From Tridacna crocea (lineage: Eukaryota; Mollusca; Bivalvia; Cardiida; Cardiidae), in the NCBI GenBank assembly GCA_943736015.1, contig OX031061.1:18795290-18859289 (forward strand): DNA of 64,000 nt. The letters are read 5' to 3'. Made by a program: the position numbers and the translations under genes. The notes under the pieces were generated by a model, which made no database searches, was not told the origin of the DNA, and saw nothing but the letters and a program-made list of their open reading frames with translations. Each line of letters starts with the position of its first letter. Positions within the stretch are counted from its first letter, which is position 1. Of this stretch, positions 31,616 through 42,997 are shown one piece after another.

Positions 31616-31844
31616 TTAACTCTTTACTCCACAGATACTCATTTCTACGCATTGCTTGTAGGAGCCTTTGGAAAACATTGTGGCAAAAGGTGAAATTGCT
31701 CGTGACGAGCAATTTCACCTTTTGTCACAATGTTTTCTATGCTATCAAAAGGTGTCATATATACATATGAAACTGTTTCATCCTTGCTGTTATCTAGGGT
31801 TAATTAGAGATACCATAGAAATGCCTTATGGGGTAAAGGGTCAA
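31616..31844 (-). mobile_element. TT2 hairpin element
   Basis: TTAACTCTTTACTCCACAG start. Palindrome ggcaaaaggtgaaattgctc / gagcaatttcaccttttg; ends ggggtaaagggtcaa. The 97-codon frame at 31400-31693 runs into this element and is not called. Confidence 0.85.
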
Positions 31845-32343
31845 CAGCGTCTTCATTTATGTATACATATTTCCCAAGACGCCATGCTTTTTGGTCTATT
31901 TGTTGTCGCGTAATAATATTTGCGTGCATGGAAGTCTAATGAGGTGGATCTTTCATACCGGTAATAGCCGGAGAATGGATGCTCTTTAACTTTGCTTTTT
32001 TTTTTTTTGATGAAAATATTTATTGTTAAGAAGAATCTCGAATGGCTATTGACCAGATGATGTATTATTGTAAGCAATCTCGGAGTACTTCGTTTTTGAT
32101 TTATGTCCTTCCGTTCCGGGGCTTTCCGCTGGGACCGGCACTGATCCTCGTGAAATCAGCAGACCTCATTTAAGACTTTGTTCGACTGCTGCATTTATGT
32201 TGAAAACTGTGACATTTTGAGCTTTGAAACTGGAACACTTTTCACAGAGTTTTTGATCAGAGTTCATGAAACATTTTGTTTTAACATGACTTTGGATGAG
32301 TTTATATTTGAATCACGTTCTGTGAAAAGTTGACGGGGGCGCC
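31845..32343. other. Gene-free spacer
   Basis: No recognised features. Confidence 0.35.
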
Positions 32344-32888
32344 TTAAAGGTGGGTATTTAGAATTTTCACATCACACCAAATTTAAAAATATATGTACCA
32401 CTGAAATTTATATGAAAAAAAAACAATACAATTCATCAATAATTAAGAATCATAAAATTTCAAAAAAAAAAAAATTTTTTTTTGGTGGTATTCCTTTAAA
32501 AGGCTACGTAGCCTCTTAAGCTATTTTTAGATTTCCCGCCAAAAATCAAAAAAGCTTTTTGGGAAGGTTAAGTAGTAGCACGTGACTAATGACTCTTAAA
32601 TTTCATAACATAACAAACATGTAATTATTTTCCAAATGTCTAGAACTATGAATGCTACGTTTAAAGCTTTGTCTATATATTTCCGGTATGTAAATGAGCG
32701 AGTAGCTGATGTAAAAATAGACGGTGTTTCCCTTCAGTGTTGACCTGGGCTGTAGTAAACCTCTAATTTCTCTTGTTGTCGGGTGGTTTTCGACTAGTGG
32801 GGTTTTATGAATGAAAATTATAAGGCTTTGAGAGTATAAGAATAATGTTTTTGTATTTTTGTATAATTTTCTGAAGGGCCACCTTTAA
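32344..32888 (+). mobile_element. TT4 element, ~545 bp, TTAA ends
   Basis: Starts TTAAAGGTGG and ends CCACCTTTAA, exact inverted termini. Internal landmarks: ttttcacatcacaccaaatt, aggctacgtagcctcttaag, tttccggtatgtaaatgagc, ggttttatgaatgaaaatta. No coding frame. Full-length relatives at 37554 and 47348. Confidence 0.88.
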
Positions 32889-33020
32889 TGCATCTGCAAA
32901 AAATATCGACCAGGGTCAGCCTGCGCAGTCCGCGACGGCTAACCTGGTTCGAAACTTTTTGCTACTGGTAAATTTTCTGTATGTCGAAGGACCATTGCGT
33001 TTCATGATTCACTCGGTTGT
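32889..33020. repeat. Dispersed repeat (family of 21060)
   Basis: ggtcagcctgcgcagtccgc, aactttttgctactggtaaa and gtcgaaggaccatt. Confidence 0.5.
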
Positions 33021-33091
33021 AAAACACAAGGGATTTTATAGATGCTGAATAATGTGATAGCATTCTTTGTGTCATTTATCACGGAGATGCA

Positions 33092-33320
33092 TTCACCCTT
33101 TCCCAAACAACATCCCTAGTTTTTACGGGTCAGGAATAGAAGCCTTTTGAAAACATTGCGCGAAAAGAACTTTGCTGGTAACCAGCATTTTCTTCTTTTC
33201 CCACAATGTTTTCTATCCCACCAAAAAGAAAAATCATCTTTTAAGCAACTGTTAATTTGTCATCTACAAAATGCTTTCAGTTAGGTCTGGTAAAAAATTT
33301 GCCGTTTGGGAAAGGGTTAA
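33092..33320 (-). mobile_element. TT1 element, chained
   Basis: ttcaccctttcccaaacaac to ttgggaaagggttaa. The left arm is damaged (ttgcgcgaaaagaactttgc). The right TTAA 33317-33320 is shared. Confidence 0.82.
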
Positions 33321-33545
33321 CTCTTTACCACACGAGAAAATTTTAGACTGGTCCAAATTGAAAGCATTTGCAGACGACTAAATAAGGTTGACTGAAAAAT
33401 TGAAATTTGCTCTGGGAGGGGTAGAAAACACTGTGGGAAAAGGAGAAAATGCTGGTTACCAGCATTTTCTCCTTTTCCCACAGTGTTTTCAAAAGGCTTC
33501 TTTCTCAGGGGCGTCAAAAGTAGGGATTGTGTGGTAATGGGTTAA
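33317..33545 (+). mobile_element. TT1 element, young subfamily, chained
   Basis: TTAACTCTTTACCACACGAG to ggtaatgggttaa; arms with the mirrored actgtggg/cccacagt change. Confidence 0.93.
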
Positions 33546-34106
33546 GCCCCCTTTGCCACAGGTTTATTCTTACAATACCCAAAATGTCTATCTGAATAAC
33601 TCAAATGGGTAGAAAGCTAAAAATCGCAAATACTTAATTTTCGTTATTCTGTCTTTGTCTTATTTCAAAATTCAATCTATAAAGAAACAGAATAAACCCA
33701 TATTGTCAAGCACTGAAACTGGCTTGTACAACTCACTGGAAGGAGAAGTAGGCCTAGTTACTGAAAATATAGAAAGGGATCTTGCGCAACTCAAGTTAAA
33801 AAGTTGTCATTAATGAATAAATCATAAAAGCCCAGGCCCAGTAGCACAGTCGGAAACGTGCTGGACATGTAACCAGAGGGTTGTTTGTTGGAATATCCAG
33901 GTCGCCCAATTTCTGTCCGTTAATTTTAATGACAATCATTATGACATGATACATTATTTTCTCATCACCGATCAGCGTTTCTGTTATGATTAAGTGGGAA
34001 AGCAGCCCGTGGTTTCGCAAGAAAACTGCAATGCAGAGCAAAATGAATCTCCAGGAAAGCATGGAAAGGTGCACTGGAAAAGTAGACTGGCCGACATGAT
34101 TGTCCT
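33546..34106. other. Spacer
   Basis: Contains a tRNA-like relic (33829-33906); otherwise unassigned. Confidence 0.35.
33829..33906 (+). repeat. tRNA-like relic
   Basis: cccagtagcacagtcgg (A-box-like) and ctggacatgtaaccag (anticodon-arm-like). The B box is degraded. Confidence 0.35.
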
Positions 34107-34318
34107 TTAACTCTTTACCACACGACAACATTTTGGACTTGTTCAAATTGAAAGCATTTGCAGACGACAAAATTGAAATTTGTTCTGGGAAGGGTAGAAA
34201 ACACTGTGGGAAAAGGAGAAAATGCTGGTTACCAGCATTTTCTCCTTTTCCTACAGTGTTTTCAAAAGGCTTCTTTCTCAAGGGCGTCAAAAGTAGGGAT
34301 TGTGTGGTAATGGGTTAA
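34107..34318 (+). mobile_element. TT1 element, young subfamily, short
   Basis: TTAACTCTTTACCACACGAC to ggtaatgggttaa. Lacks about 17 bases between gacgacaaaat and tgaaatttg relative to 33317. Confidence 0.92.
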
Positions 34319-35007
34319 ATATATCTATTGCTAACAAACACATTCTTCGGGTTTTATTTACAATTATTACTCCCCCTTTATTACGGCCATTAAGAATTGT
34401 GATTTTTTCGTAAAGTGTTAAACTTTTCCGAAAAGGTAGTACTTGAAGATACGTTAATTTTCATAAATTATGAGAGTTAATTTGTCTTTTAGAAGGTTGA
34501 AAACATTGTAGTGAAAATAAAAAGATACTGGTATTTGCCTGAGGTACTTACCTTTTGACTCAGTCAAGGCTAATTCACGCAAAAATCACAACCTGTCCTT
34601 ATTATTATCACCTTTACTGGTTTAAGAATGTTGTGGAAACATTCCAGAACAAGCTGGTAAAAATACTCAAGCCAGTTTTCATTTTAGAGCCATATTTTCC
34701 GAATACGTGGATGATAAACCTATTTCATAAAGAAGTGAACAAAGTTAAGGAGGACGGCAGAATGCCTTGCATGTGATTGTATAATAACCGTTATTAAAAT
34801 ACAGCAAAAAAGTACCTCGTTATGTAAATAGATGGAAGCTGGGCTGGAGTTTAAATATTTTAGGATGCATGGTCATAGCCGGCGAATGGTGACATATTCC
34901 TTCTGTAATTAGTACTCTTATAAGTGTAGAAAAACATGCAACAAAAAGATTCAATGTAGGTGAGGTATTGATTATTTTTTCTTTTCTTTTTCTCTGAACC
35001 TTTACAG
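34319..35007. other. Spacer
   Basis: A 73-codon frame (34555-34776) has somewhat protein-like composition (VKILKPVFILEPYFPNTW), but no homologue or splice context was recognised. Confidence 0.3.
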
Positions 35008-35644
35008 CGCAAAGTTTACAAAGAAGCACACAATTCAAAAAAGAAAAGCTGTAAGTATGACTCATTCATTTATGTCTGTCTGTCTGTCTGTCTGCTTCGG
35101 GACAAAACCGTCTGACCTCGAGATGAAATGTTTGTCATTTTTTCCTTTTTTTGTTCTTTCATTTTTTTAACGCGATCTAAAATATATTAATCCTTTAATT
35201 TTTTTTTTTTTGTCGCTTAGTGGGGATATCTTCCACCTCACTCAAAATGTCTCTCTCCCGATTGATAAACTTCTAAATATCCCAGTTATTTATAATATTG
35301 CGTTAACTGATTGTTTATGACTCAAGTAATTACATATGTCAGTTTTGCACAAAAACTGGAAGATTGACGATTATATTGCAATTTGATTTTTTCGTAAACT
35401 TCGTCAGAAACTTACTTGATAGAGATAGGCGATGCCCTACTGAAGGTAAAAACATTTCGTAATCATCTCCAAAACCTTCCTCAGTTTTTTCATTATTTTC
35501 ACCAGGCATCGACTCATGTTGAACACAACAGTTTTACAAAGTTTGATAGACATCCGGCAATTTTTTTTCCTTCATTTTATCTAGGACACTTTCTGCCAAG
35601 CAGACAAAGACGGACAAAACCAGGCAAGGGTAGTTTTGCATTAA
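35008..35644 (+). CDS. Candidate exon pair of an unrecognised gene
   Basis: 35008-35050 is bounded by a strong acceptor (ttctctgaacctttacag) and donor (agct|gtaagt). A second acceptor (ttcattttatctag) opens at 35585. Joined in one phase they read KFTKKHTIQKRKA followed by DTFCQADKDGQNQARVVLH and TAA at 35642; AATAAA lies about 75 bases further. No upstream exon and no family match, so it may be chance. Confidence 0.2.
35073..35094. repeat. (GTCT)n microsatellite
   Basis: Five to six tandem tetranucleotides, directly after the candidate exon at 35008. Confidence 0.85.
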
Positions 35645-35837
35645 AATTTATAGCTGCAATTATCTTTTGAAAAAAATGTAGATGTCGATTTGAAGGATGT
35701 CTGACACGTCTTTTGTTCAATAAAGAAAACAAAAAATCCTTCATTGATATCAGAGGTTCGCATCTGTCTGCCACAAGGAGCCATTGTGCGAAGACGGCTT
35801 GACCAAAAGTCGTTACTAAGATACATTGACGAGAATA

Positions 35838-35965
35838 ATGGTATAGAAACTATTATTAGAAAAGGAGAAAATGCTGGTTACCAGCATTTAATCCTTTTCC
35901 TACAATGTTTTCATAAGGCTTCCTCCGAGTCTTTAAAAATCAGGATTGTGTCGTAAAGGATTGTG
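35838..35965 (+). repeat. TT1 element, 5'-truncated
   Basis: Starts near the left arm (actattattagaaaaggag), has the full centre ggttacc and the right end gattgtgtcgtaaagga. Confidence 0.7.
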
Positions 35966-36100
35966 CTTCACAGGCCAAGGGTTTTTTAAGAAGAATGCAA
36001 TGTGCTTGTTCCACTATGCACACTGAATATTAGTTTTGTGCATAGTACTTTGGAAAGATACCCATGACCAATTGCACTAACTGGCACATGAATGAAATGT

Positions 36101-36490
36101 TTAACCCTTTACCTGTAAAGAAGACAATTTATGAAAACATTATGGAAATAGAAGAAAATACTGGTAACCAGCGTGTCTTCCTTTTCTCAGGGTATTTTCA
36201 ACCCATCCAAAAATTAATTTCAATTCTTTAGCCACTCTTACTTTTTTGTCTACTAATGCTTTCAATTTGTACAAGTCATTTACCCTAGTGCTTTCAATGA
36301 AGAAGCCTTTTGATAACATTGTGGGTAAAGGAGAAAATGCTGGTAACCAGCATTTTCTCCCTTTTCCACAATGTTTTCTACTCATTCAAAGACAAATTCC
36401 ATCCTTCCAAGTTCCAGCCACATTTAAATTGTTGTTTCCAAATGTTTTCAATTGGACAAGTCTAGGATCTGTCCTGTGATAAAGAATTAA
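36101..36490 (-). mobile_element. Two TT1 elements back to back
   Basis: 36101-36284 is a decayed copy (ggtaaccagcgtgtcttcc). It passes without a clean TTAA into a better copy at about 36285-36490 (gggtaaaggagaaaatgctg), which ends at gataaagaattaa. Confidence 0.7.
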
Positions 36491-37553
36491 GCATTTTTGC
36501 TCTGGTTAGCTAAAAACTTCTATTCAGAGGTACTATACATGTATTTACAAACATCTCTTACTAATATACTTTCAGAGCTTTCTCCTAGTAGAAGGATGAC
36601 ACTAAAAAGGAACCATGACTGCAAGACAACTGCACATTACAGGGACCACATGTTATGCAATGGTGTTCTCATATATGTATAATTGGACATGCAGTCATTT
36701 AAACATTTAATTAAGAAAAATAGTACTATAGTATTAATGTTCTATGTTTACCATCTTTGCACCGCAAAGAAGTTTATTCTAATATTTACCGGTACTGTTC
36801 AATAGTTAAAAGGGTATTTAAATCCTAACGAAAAATGACACTGATTTAAAACAGCATTGCAGCAGACTGCTTTTGAAAATATTGTGGCCAAATATGCTAT
36901 TGCTCACAGTTAGCAATATCTATTTGTGACAATGTTTTCATCTCAATCTTTCAATTATTTTTCTCCATTTGCCTCAGATTTTATCTAGTGTTAAAAGTAA
37001 AGTTAGGTTTCAAGACTTTGTTAAATAAAGGAAAAGTAATATTCTTGTTTATATTTAGAACAAAAATCCCTAATGCTCCTTGAAGAGTGCAAGCAATATA
37101 CATGTAGTAAAATTCACTCAATGACATTGTGCAGAAAAAGAAATTTTGTTACACGGAAGTCTTATTAGCTGCACAAAATTAATAGTCCTTTGAAAACATT
37201 GTGAGAAATGGCAAATTAATAAACAATTTCACATTTTTAACAATATTTTTTTTCTGAAGCAGAAATTTGCTCCATCAAGGGACCCAAATAACATGAGAAT
37301 AATGCAAAAGTGTTTTGTTACTACAAATGTAATAAAGATGAATATCTACAAAACTTTTAAGACTTCTCATGTTTATTTTGTTTAATCTTTACCAACTGAT
37401 AAAACTCTGCACTTCTTCAAATTCAAAGCATTTGCAGACAATTGATTGATTTTGACTCACATTGCCGAAAGATAGTACAAGAAACATGTAGAAAGCTGTA
37501 AGTATAGACCCCGATTAGTCTCGTAGATAACAGACTTAAACAGTGTACGTGGT
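36491..37553. other. Spacer with decayed TT1 pieces
   Basis: Weak TT1/TT2 hairpin remnants at 36862-36960 and 37188-37260; a TT1 left-end fragment at 37381-37470 (aatctttaccaactgataaa). No gene called. Confidence 0.4.
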
Positions 37554-38085
37554 TTAAAGGTGGCGCTTCAGATTGTGGGACGAAAATTTTACAAAAATGC
37601 AAAACAATGATCCTTATACTCCCAAAGCCTTTGAATTTTCATTCATAAAACCCCAGTAGTCGAAAACCATCCTACAACACGAGAAATTAGAGATTTACTA
37701 CGGCCAAGGTTGACACCAACGGGAGACACGTTCTAGTTTTAGATGATCATTTCGCTCATTTACATACAGGAATATACAGACGAAGTTTCAAACATAGCGT
37801 CCGAAGAAGACATTATGGAAAATAATGATTTACGTTTGGTATGTAATGGACTTTAAGCGTTATCAGTCACGTGACAGTCACTTAACATTCCCAAATGCTT
37901 TATTTATTTTGGCGCGAAATCTATAAATACCTTAAGAGGCTACGTAGCCTTTTAAGGGAACACTTTTATTAATTATTGATGATTAAATTTTGTATTATTT
38001 TTTCATAGGAATTTCAGTGATATACATGATTGTATATATATTTTCAATTTGGTGAGATGTAAAAATTTTAAATACCCACCTTTAA
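37554..38085 (-). mobile_element. TT4 element, inverted copy
   Basis: TTAAAGGTGG to CCACCTTTAA, reading in the opposite sense to 32344 (ttcattcataaaacccc; cttaagaggctacgtagcct). Confidence 0.85.
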
Positions 38086-38399
38086 AGTATTTAAAACTTT
38101 AGCAACAGGTGTTGTCTCCTACGGAATGTGCTGCAAGTCGATTTTTCTTGTTTTCGCGGGTGCGTAACTGGCACTTGTGGGACGGTAGTCAACGTAACTA
38201 GGTTTCTTGTCACGGAATAAAGATACTGAAACTAGAAATATGATGTGTCAGAGACACGGATGTCCCCGCTGAATGGTATTGGTCACAGACATGTCATATG
38301 AGAGAATCAGTAGGTATTACAGAAAATTATTGTTTTGGATAACAGCCTAGACAGGGATAGAAGGTTTGTTATATACATGTATATAGCCAAGCAGATAAA
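38086..38399. repeat. Copy of the 'agcaacaggtgttgtc' sub-repeat
   Basis: 38101-38230 carries caacaggtgttgtctcctac, ggaatgtgctgcaagtcgat and cgggtgcgtaactggcac, which recur near 39735, 40120 and 41485. Confidence 0.6.
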
Positions 38400-38545
38400 A
38401 GATGATTTATACTGATAACAAAATTGAAGACTGGTCCAAGTTGAAAGCAATATGCAGACAATAAATTAAACAGTTTGTATTGCATATGATAGAAAACTTT
38501 GTGAGAAAAAGAACAAAATGCTGGTTTTGAGCATGAACTTCTTTT
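38400..38545 (+). repeat. TT1 fragment, decayed
   Basis: gactggtccaagttgaaagc, gcagacaataaatta, then a broken hairpin around tgctggttttgagcat. Confidence 0.55.
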
Positions 38546-38923
38546 TCTTCAGCATTTTTCTTGATCTTTCAATTGAGTATAACTTATACTCAGGATTATG
38601 AAGATCTTTACTTGAGGAATGAGAGTGACAAATATAGCAATAATAAGTACTTTTTTGGACCTCCTCTATGAAACAGGAACAAATTCGATCGAATCTTACC
38701 ACACTGGACTATAGTTGAAGGAAAGGTTGCAGCCTCAATATTCTCTGGCATAGTTCTTTGGATGAGTCTTTTTGAAAACCAAAACTGTATCTTCATATCA
38801 CAATTCTGATAAGCAGGATATATAACTGAGTTGTACAGTCAATTTAAACATTTGATTTGGTTGGTTGTATTAGGGTTTACGCCACTTTAACAGCTAAGGT
38901 CATATCATGGCAGTCGGTGACTT

Positions 38924-39868
38924 AAGAAGACTTAATATCCACTTTTATGCCGATTTTTGTCACTGTTTTTTTATCGATATTTTAGGGCGCCATTTCAAAT
39001 TGCTAAAAGCTTTGTGATTGGCTGATTCTGGGGGTGTGTCTGCGATTTGATTGGCTGATCGGAAAGGGGGGGAGGTGTTGTTTTGATATTTATGCTAATT
39101 TTTCGGTTCCGATTTTCGGGTCATTTCAGCCTACTCTATAGCAAAGAGAGATCAGACACCTGCACCAAGACCCCTTTTTTCAGAGTTTGCATCCTCAACT
39201 CTGCCATTTTATCTATTTTATCTATTTCAATTAGAAGTTATTCTTACATCTTATTGTACTTTATTGGCCTATTTTTCGGGTCATTTCAGCCTATTCTAGG
39301 ACAAAGAGAGATCAGATACCTTTACCAAGCTAATTAACAGTTATTCTTACTTCTTATTGTATTTTCTTGGCTTATTTCTAAATTCTTCAAACAAGAAAAT
39401 GTCTCGCGGAAAATGTTTACTCAACCGCAACTGGTTGCTTCGTTTTTTTTTTCATATTCTTGCACAGCCGTTAAACATGAAATCGACTCGTGCAGCCACC
39501 GAAACTGGTTAAATGTTTTTGTGACCATGGTAAGGAAAGCAGGCAAAAGTTTGGTTTTCCTTACTTTGATTTTTTGCAACAGGTATCATTTGCCTCCAAA
39601 AGTGTCCAAGTCGATTTTACGATTTTATGTGCACCACGTAACAGTCGCGTATGGGTGTTAGGGTCATCGTAACCAATTGAAAGGCCCTAAGTAAGAGAAA
39701 AGGAAAAGAAAAATCCCTACATTTGACTAAAGCAACAGGTAACGTCTGCTACGGAATGTGCCATAAGTCGATTGTTCATAATTTTTTTTCGGGGGCGCGT
39801 AACTGGCACACGGGTCTGTAGGTGGTCAACGCAACTGGCTTTCTCTGCACTTTATGAAGGGATCAGAA
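38924..39868 (+). repeat. Direct repeat, copy 1 (~0.95 kb)
   Basis: Matches 40628-41608 over its length: agggcgccatttcaaattgc, two inverted CCAAT boxes (gattggctgat), cgggtcatttcagcctact, ccgcaactggttgcttcg, and the 'agcaacagg' sub-repeat at the end. It also contains an internal duplication of the cgggtcatttcagcct block. Frames of 60-84 codons are not protein-like. Class unknown. Confidence 0.85.
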
Positions 39869-40627
39869 AGCTGATAATAAGGAAATAATTTAGTTCCCTT
39901 TGCTTGACTTATTCAATAGGAAGCAGTTGTTACTGAAAGAAATTTCTGTCTTTTTTTAGCTATTTGTGGCACTATTTTCTATACTTTGTATACTGTACTT
40001 TGATCATCTTCAAAGTGTCAATGTACAGCATGGCATGAATGCCTGGGTTAGTAACCAATTCAATGGCCCTAGTAAGAGAAAAGGAAAAATACATGTAAAA
40101 AGTCCCTATATTTGACTTAAGCAACAGGTGTTGTCTGCTACGGAATGTGGCCGCAAGTCAATTTTTTATGTTTTCGCGGGTGCATAACTGGCACCTATGA
40201 GACTGCAGTCAACGTAACTGGGTTTCCTGTCACAGTATAAAGAGATTGGAAAGAAAAAGAAAGAAAAAAAAAAAGGGAAAATTCAGTTTCCTTTGTTTTA
40301 TTTATGCAATAGGAAGGAGTTGCTACTGAGAGTTTTCAGTCTTTTTTTGGCCACTTGTTACATTATTTTCTCTGGGTGTCTACACTGAACTTTGACCATC
40401 TTCAAAGATTCAATGTACAGCATCGCATGAATTAGAAATGCAAATCGAATCGAGGAGATTAGGGTGTCAAGGGAAGCTACTCTTGCATTCTTGTGAGTTG
40501 CTTGAAAAGACTAAAACAAGGTCTTCTGCTAACCCGTTTTCTTAAATTTGCGCCCACTGTCAGTGAAACCTGGCATGTGTGGATGGTGCAGGCATGGCAG
40601 TTTGCCAAGGGCTGCATAAAAGCTTTC
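39869..40627. other. Sequence between the two direct repeats
   Basis: Includes another sub-repeat copy at 40110-40250 (caacaggtgttgtctgctac). The segment at 40540-40627 (ctgtcagtgaaacctggcat) appears once. No gene recognised. Confidence 0.45.
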
Positions 40628-41608
40628 AAAGAAGACTTAATATCCACTTTTATGCCAATTTTTGTCACTGTTTTTTATCGATATTTTAGGGCGCCATTTC
40701 AAATTGCTAAAAGCTTTGTGATTGGCTGATTCTGGGGGTGTGTCTGCAATTTGATTGGCTGATCGGAAAGGGGGTGGTGTTGTTTTGATATTCATGCTAA
40801 TTTTTCGGTTCATTTTTCGGGTCATTTCAGCCTACTCTATAGCAAAGAGAGATCAGACACCTGCACCAAGACCCTTTTTTTCAGAGTTTGCATCCTTAAC
40901 TCTGCCATTTTATCTATTTTATCTATTTGAATTATAAGTTATTCTCACATCTTATTGTACTTTATTGGCCTATTTTTCGGGTCATTTCAGCCTATTCTAG
41001 GACAAAGAGAGATCAGACACCTGCACCAAGACCCCTTTTTTCAGACCTTGAATCTTCAACTTTGCCATTTTTTTTCTAATTAACAGTTATTCTTACTTCT
41101 TATTGTATTTTATTGGCTTATTTCTAAATTTTTTCAAACAAGAAAATGTCTCGCGGAAAAAGTTTACGCAACCGCAACCGGTTGCTTCTTTTTTTTAATT
41201 TCATATTCTTGCGCAGCCGATAAACATGAAATCGACTCGCGCAGTCACCGAAACCGGTTCAATGTTTTCGTGACCATGGTAAGGAAAGCAGGCAAAAGTT
41301 TGGTTTTCCATTCTTTGATTTGTGCAACAGGTATTACTTGCCTCCGAAAGTGTCCAAATCGATTTTACGATTTTATGTGCACCACGTAACAGTCGCGTAT
41401 GGGTGTTAGGGTCATCGTAACCAATTGAAAGGCCCTAAGTAAGAGAAAAGGAAAAGAAAAATCCCTACATTTGACTAAAGCAACAGGTGTCGTCTGCTAC
41501 GGAATGTGCCATAAGTCGATTTTTTAATATTTTTCTTTTTCGGGGGCGCGTAACTGGCACACGGGTCTGTAGGTGGTCAACGCAACGGGCTTTCTCTGCA
41601 CTGTATGA
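40628..41608 (+). repeat. Direct repeat, copy 2 (~0.98 kb)
   Basis: Same orientation and order of landmarks as 38924-39868, offset by about 1.7 kb, with small indels and substitutions. Confidence 0.85.
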
Positions 41609-41661
41609 AGGGATCAGAACAATTACCATTCATTCCTACATTTTAGGTCACTAAAGAAAAA

Positions 41662-41845
41662 AAGCTATGAAAAACATTGTGAGAAAAGAAGGAAATAAAA
41701 GTAACCTGAATTTTCTTAGTTTTACACAATAATTTCAACCTTTTTTGATACAAGTTTTACTAATTTGAAGATTTATCATGTTGTCTGCAGCATCTTTCAA
41801 TTATGACCAGTTATAAAAATTTTGTCTTCTGGTTATAGTTACATG
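41662..41845 (-). repeat. TT1 element, decayed
   Basis: aaaaacattgtgagaaaag, gtaacctgaattttctta, gtctgcagcatctttcaatt, tttgtcttctggttata. Confidence 0.6.
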
Positions 41846-42066
41846 TAACTCATTACCAAATGACATCGTTTTAGGGTTGTCCAAATGGAAAGCATTTGCA
41901 GATAAAAAAATAAAAGTGACTGAAAATTTGAAAGTTTTGTGAAGGGTAGATGACATTGTGGTAAAAGGAGAAAATGCTGGTTACCAGCATTTTCTCCTTT
42001 TCCCACAATGTTTTCTAAAGTCTTCTTTGTCAGGGACGTCAAAAGTAGGGACTGTGTGGTAAAGCC
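41846..42066 (+). mobile_element. TT1 hairpin element
   Basis: taactcattaccaaatgaca to gactgtgtggtaaag; strong palindrome with ggttacc. Adjoins the decayed copy on its left. Confidence 0.85.
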
Positions 42067-42187
42067 CTGTCCCTCTTTGTACTAGGTCACCAGTAGGTCA
42101 ACAAAACTTTACCAGAACTAATCAAAGTGCAGAGGTTCCCTTGTTGACATGTTTATATGAAAAGGATTATAGATTAACCAACCATCT

Positions 42188-42415
42188 TTAACTCTTTACC
42201 AAACGACAAAATTTGGGATGTGACCGAACTGAAAGCATTTGCAGACAACAAATTAAACATTGATAAACTGATGATTTCTCTCTTTGATAGAGTAGAAAAC
42301 GCTGAGGGAAAAGGAGAAAATGCTGATTACCAGCATTTTCTCCTTTTCCAAAAGTGTTTTCCAAAAGACTTCTTCTTTAGGGTCGTTAAAAGTCAGGATT
42401 GTATGGTAAAGACTT
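42188..42415 (+). mobile_element. TT1 hairpin element
   Basis: TTAACTCTTTACCAAACGAC to ggattgtatggtaaagac. The centre is gattacc; the outer arms have drifted (aacgctgaggg / aaaagtgtttt). Confidence 0.85.
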
Positions 42416-42540
42416 ACCACCATAGGAACTAACCTGCAATACAACAATGAAATCAAAACGAACAGTTTGAGAGAAGAAATTTTTCAAAGATTTTACTGTA
42501 TACCATAAAAGCAAAATAAGTCTCCCATAAAAGCCATGTT

Positions 42541-42916
42541 TTTTGATGGATCTTTTTTTTTTTTTTTGGGGGGGGGGGAATTCTGTAGATCTCTATCTAA
42601 GGAACATTCCTGCAAAAAGAAATGATGCTATCCAATTAACGGTTTGGGAGGAGACGATTTTTAAAGGTTTTTTACTTTGGTTGCCGTGGCAACCAGAATT
42701 ATTCATGGAACACAAATATTTGAAGGAATTTGAAAGAGGACCACCTAAGGAACATACATGTACCTGTGAAATTAGGTAAAAATCAAGTCAATAGTTTCTG
42801 AAGTTTTCTAAAGAAAAAGTTTACGGACGCACGAACGGATGAACGGACGGACGCACGCACGACGGACACAACGCCATGACAATAGTTCGCTGGCCTTCGG
42901 CCATTGGAGCTAAAAA
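42541..42916 (+). repeat. Helitron-like element 3' portion (second type)
   Basis: Contains ggaacattcctgcaaaaaga, gttgccgtggcaacc, a GGAC/GCAC-rich stretch at 42822-42862, and a tail hairpin ggccttcggccattggagct. This end style recurs in bivalve dispersed repeats (recalled). No coding. Confidence 0.5.
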
Positions 42917-42921
42917 GGCCT

Positions 42922-42992
42922 TGGGAGCACAAGGATGAATTTTTTGTATTTTTGTAAAAAAATTGTCCCAAAATCTGAAGGGCCACCTTTAA
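42922..42992 (+). repeat. TT4 right-end fragment
   Basis: aaggatgaattttttgtatt, ttgtcccaaaatctgaaggg and CCACCTTTAA at 42983-42992. Ends six bases before the pseudogene's first recognisable codon, so the pseudogene's N-terminal loss lies at this junction. Confidence 0.8.
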
Positions 42993-42997
42993 TATTG

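Noticed and set aside
31400-31693. 97-codon plus-strand frame
   Set aside because: It crosses a TT1-like arm (ttttccttttccacggtatt) and ends in a TT2 element; no family similarity.
13143-34290. The same ~66-codon minus-strand frame ([20 protein letters not shown]...) open in the copies at 13143, 17165, 33317, 34107 and 41846
   Set aside because: The frame lies wholly inside TT1 elements and reads through the palindrome. Its repetition follows from recent shared ancestry; there is no domain or splice context, and other copies have it broken.
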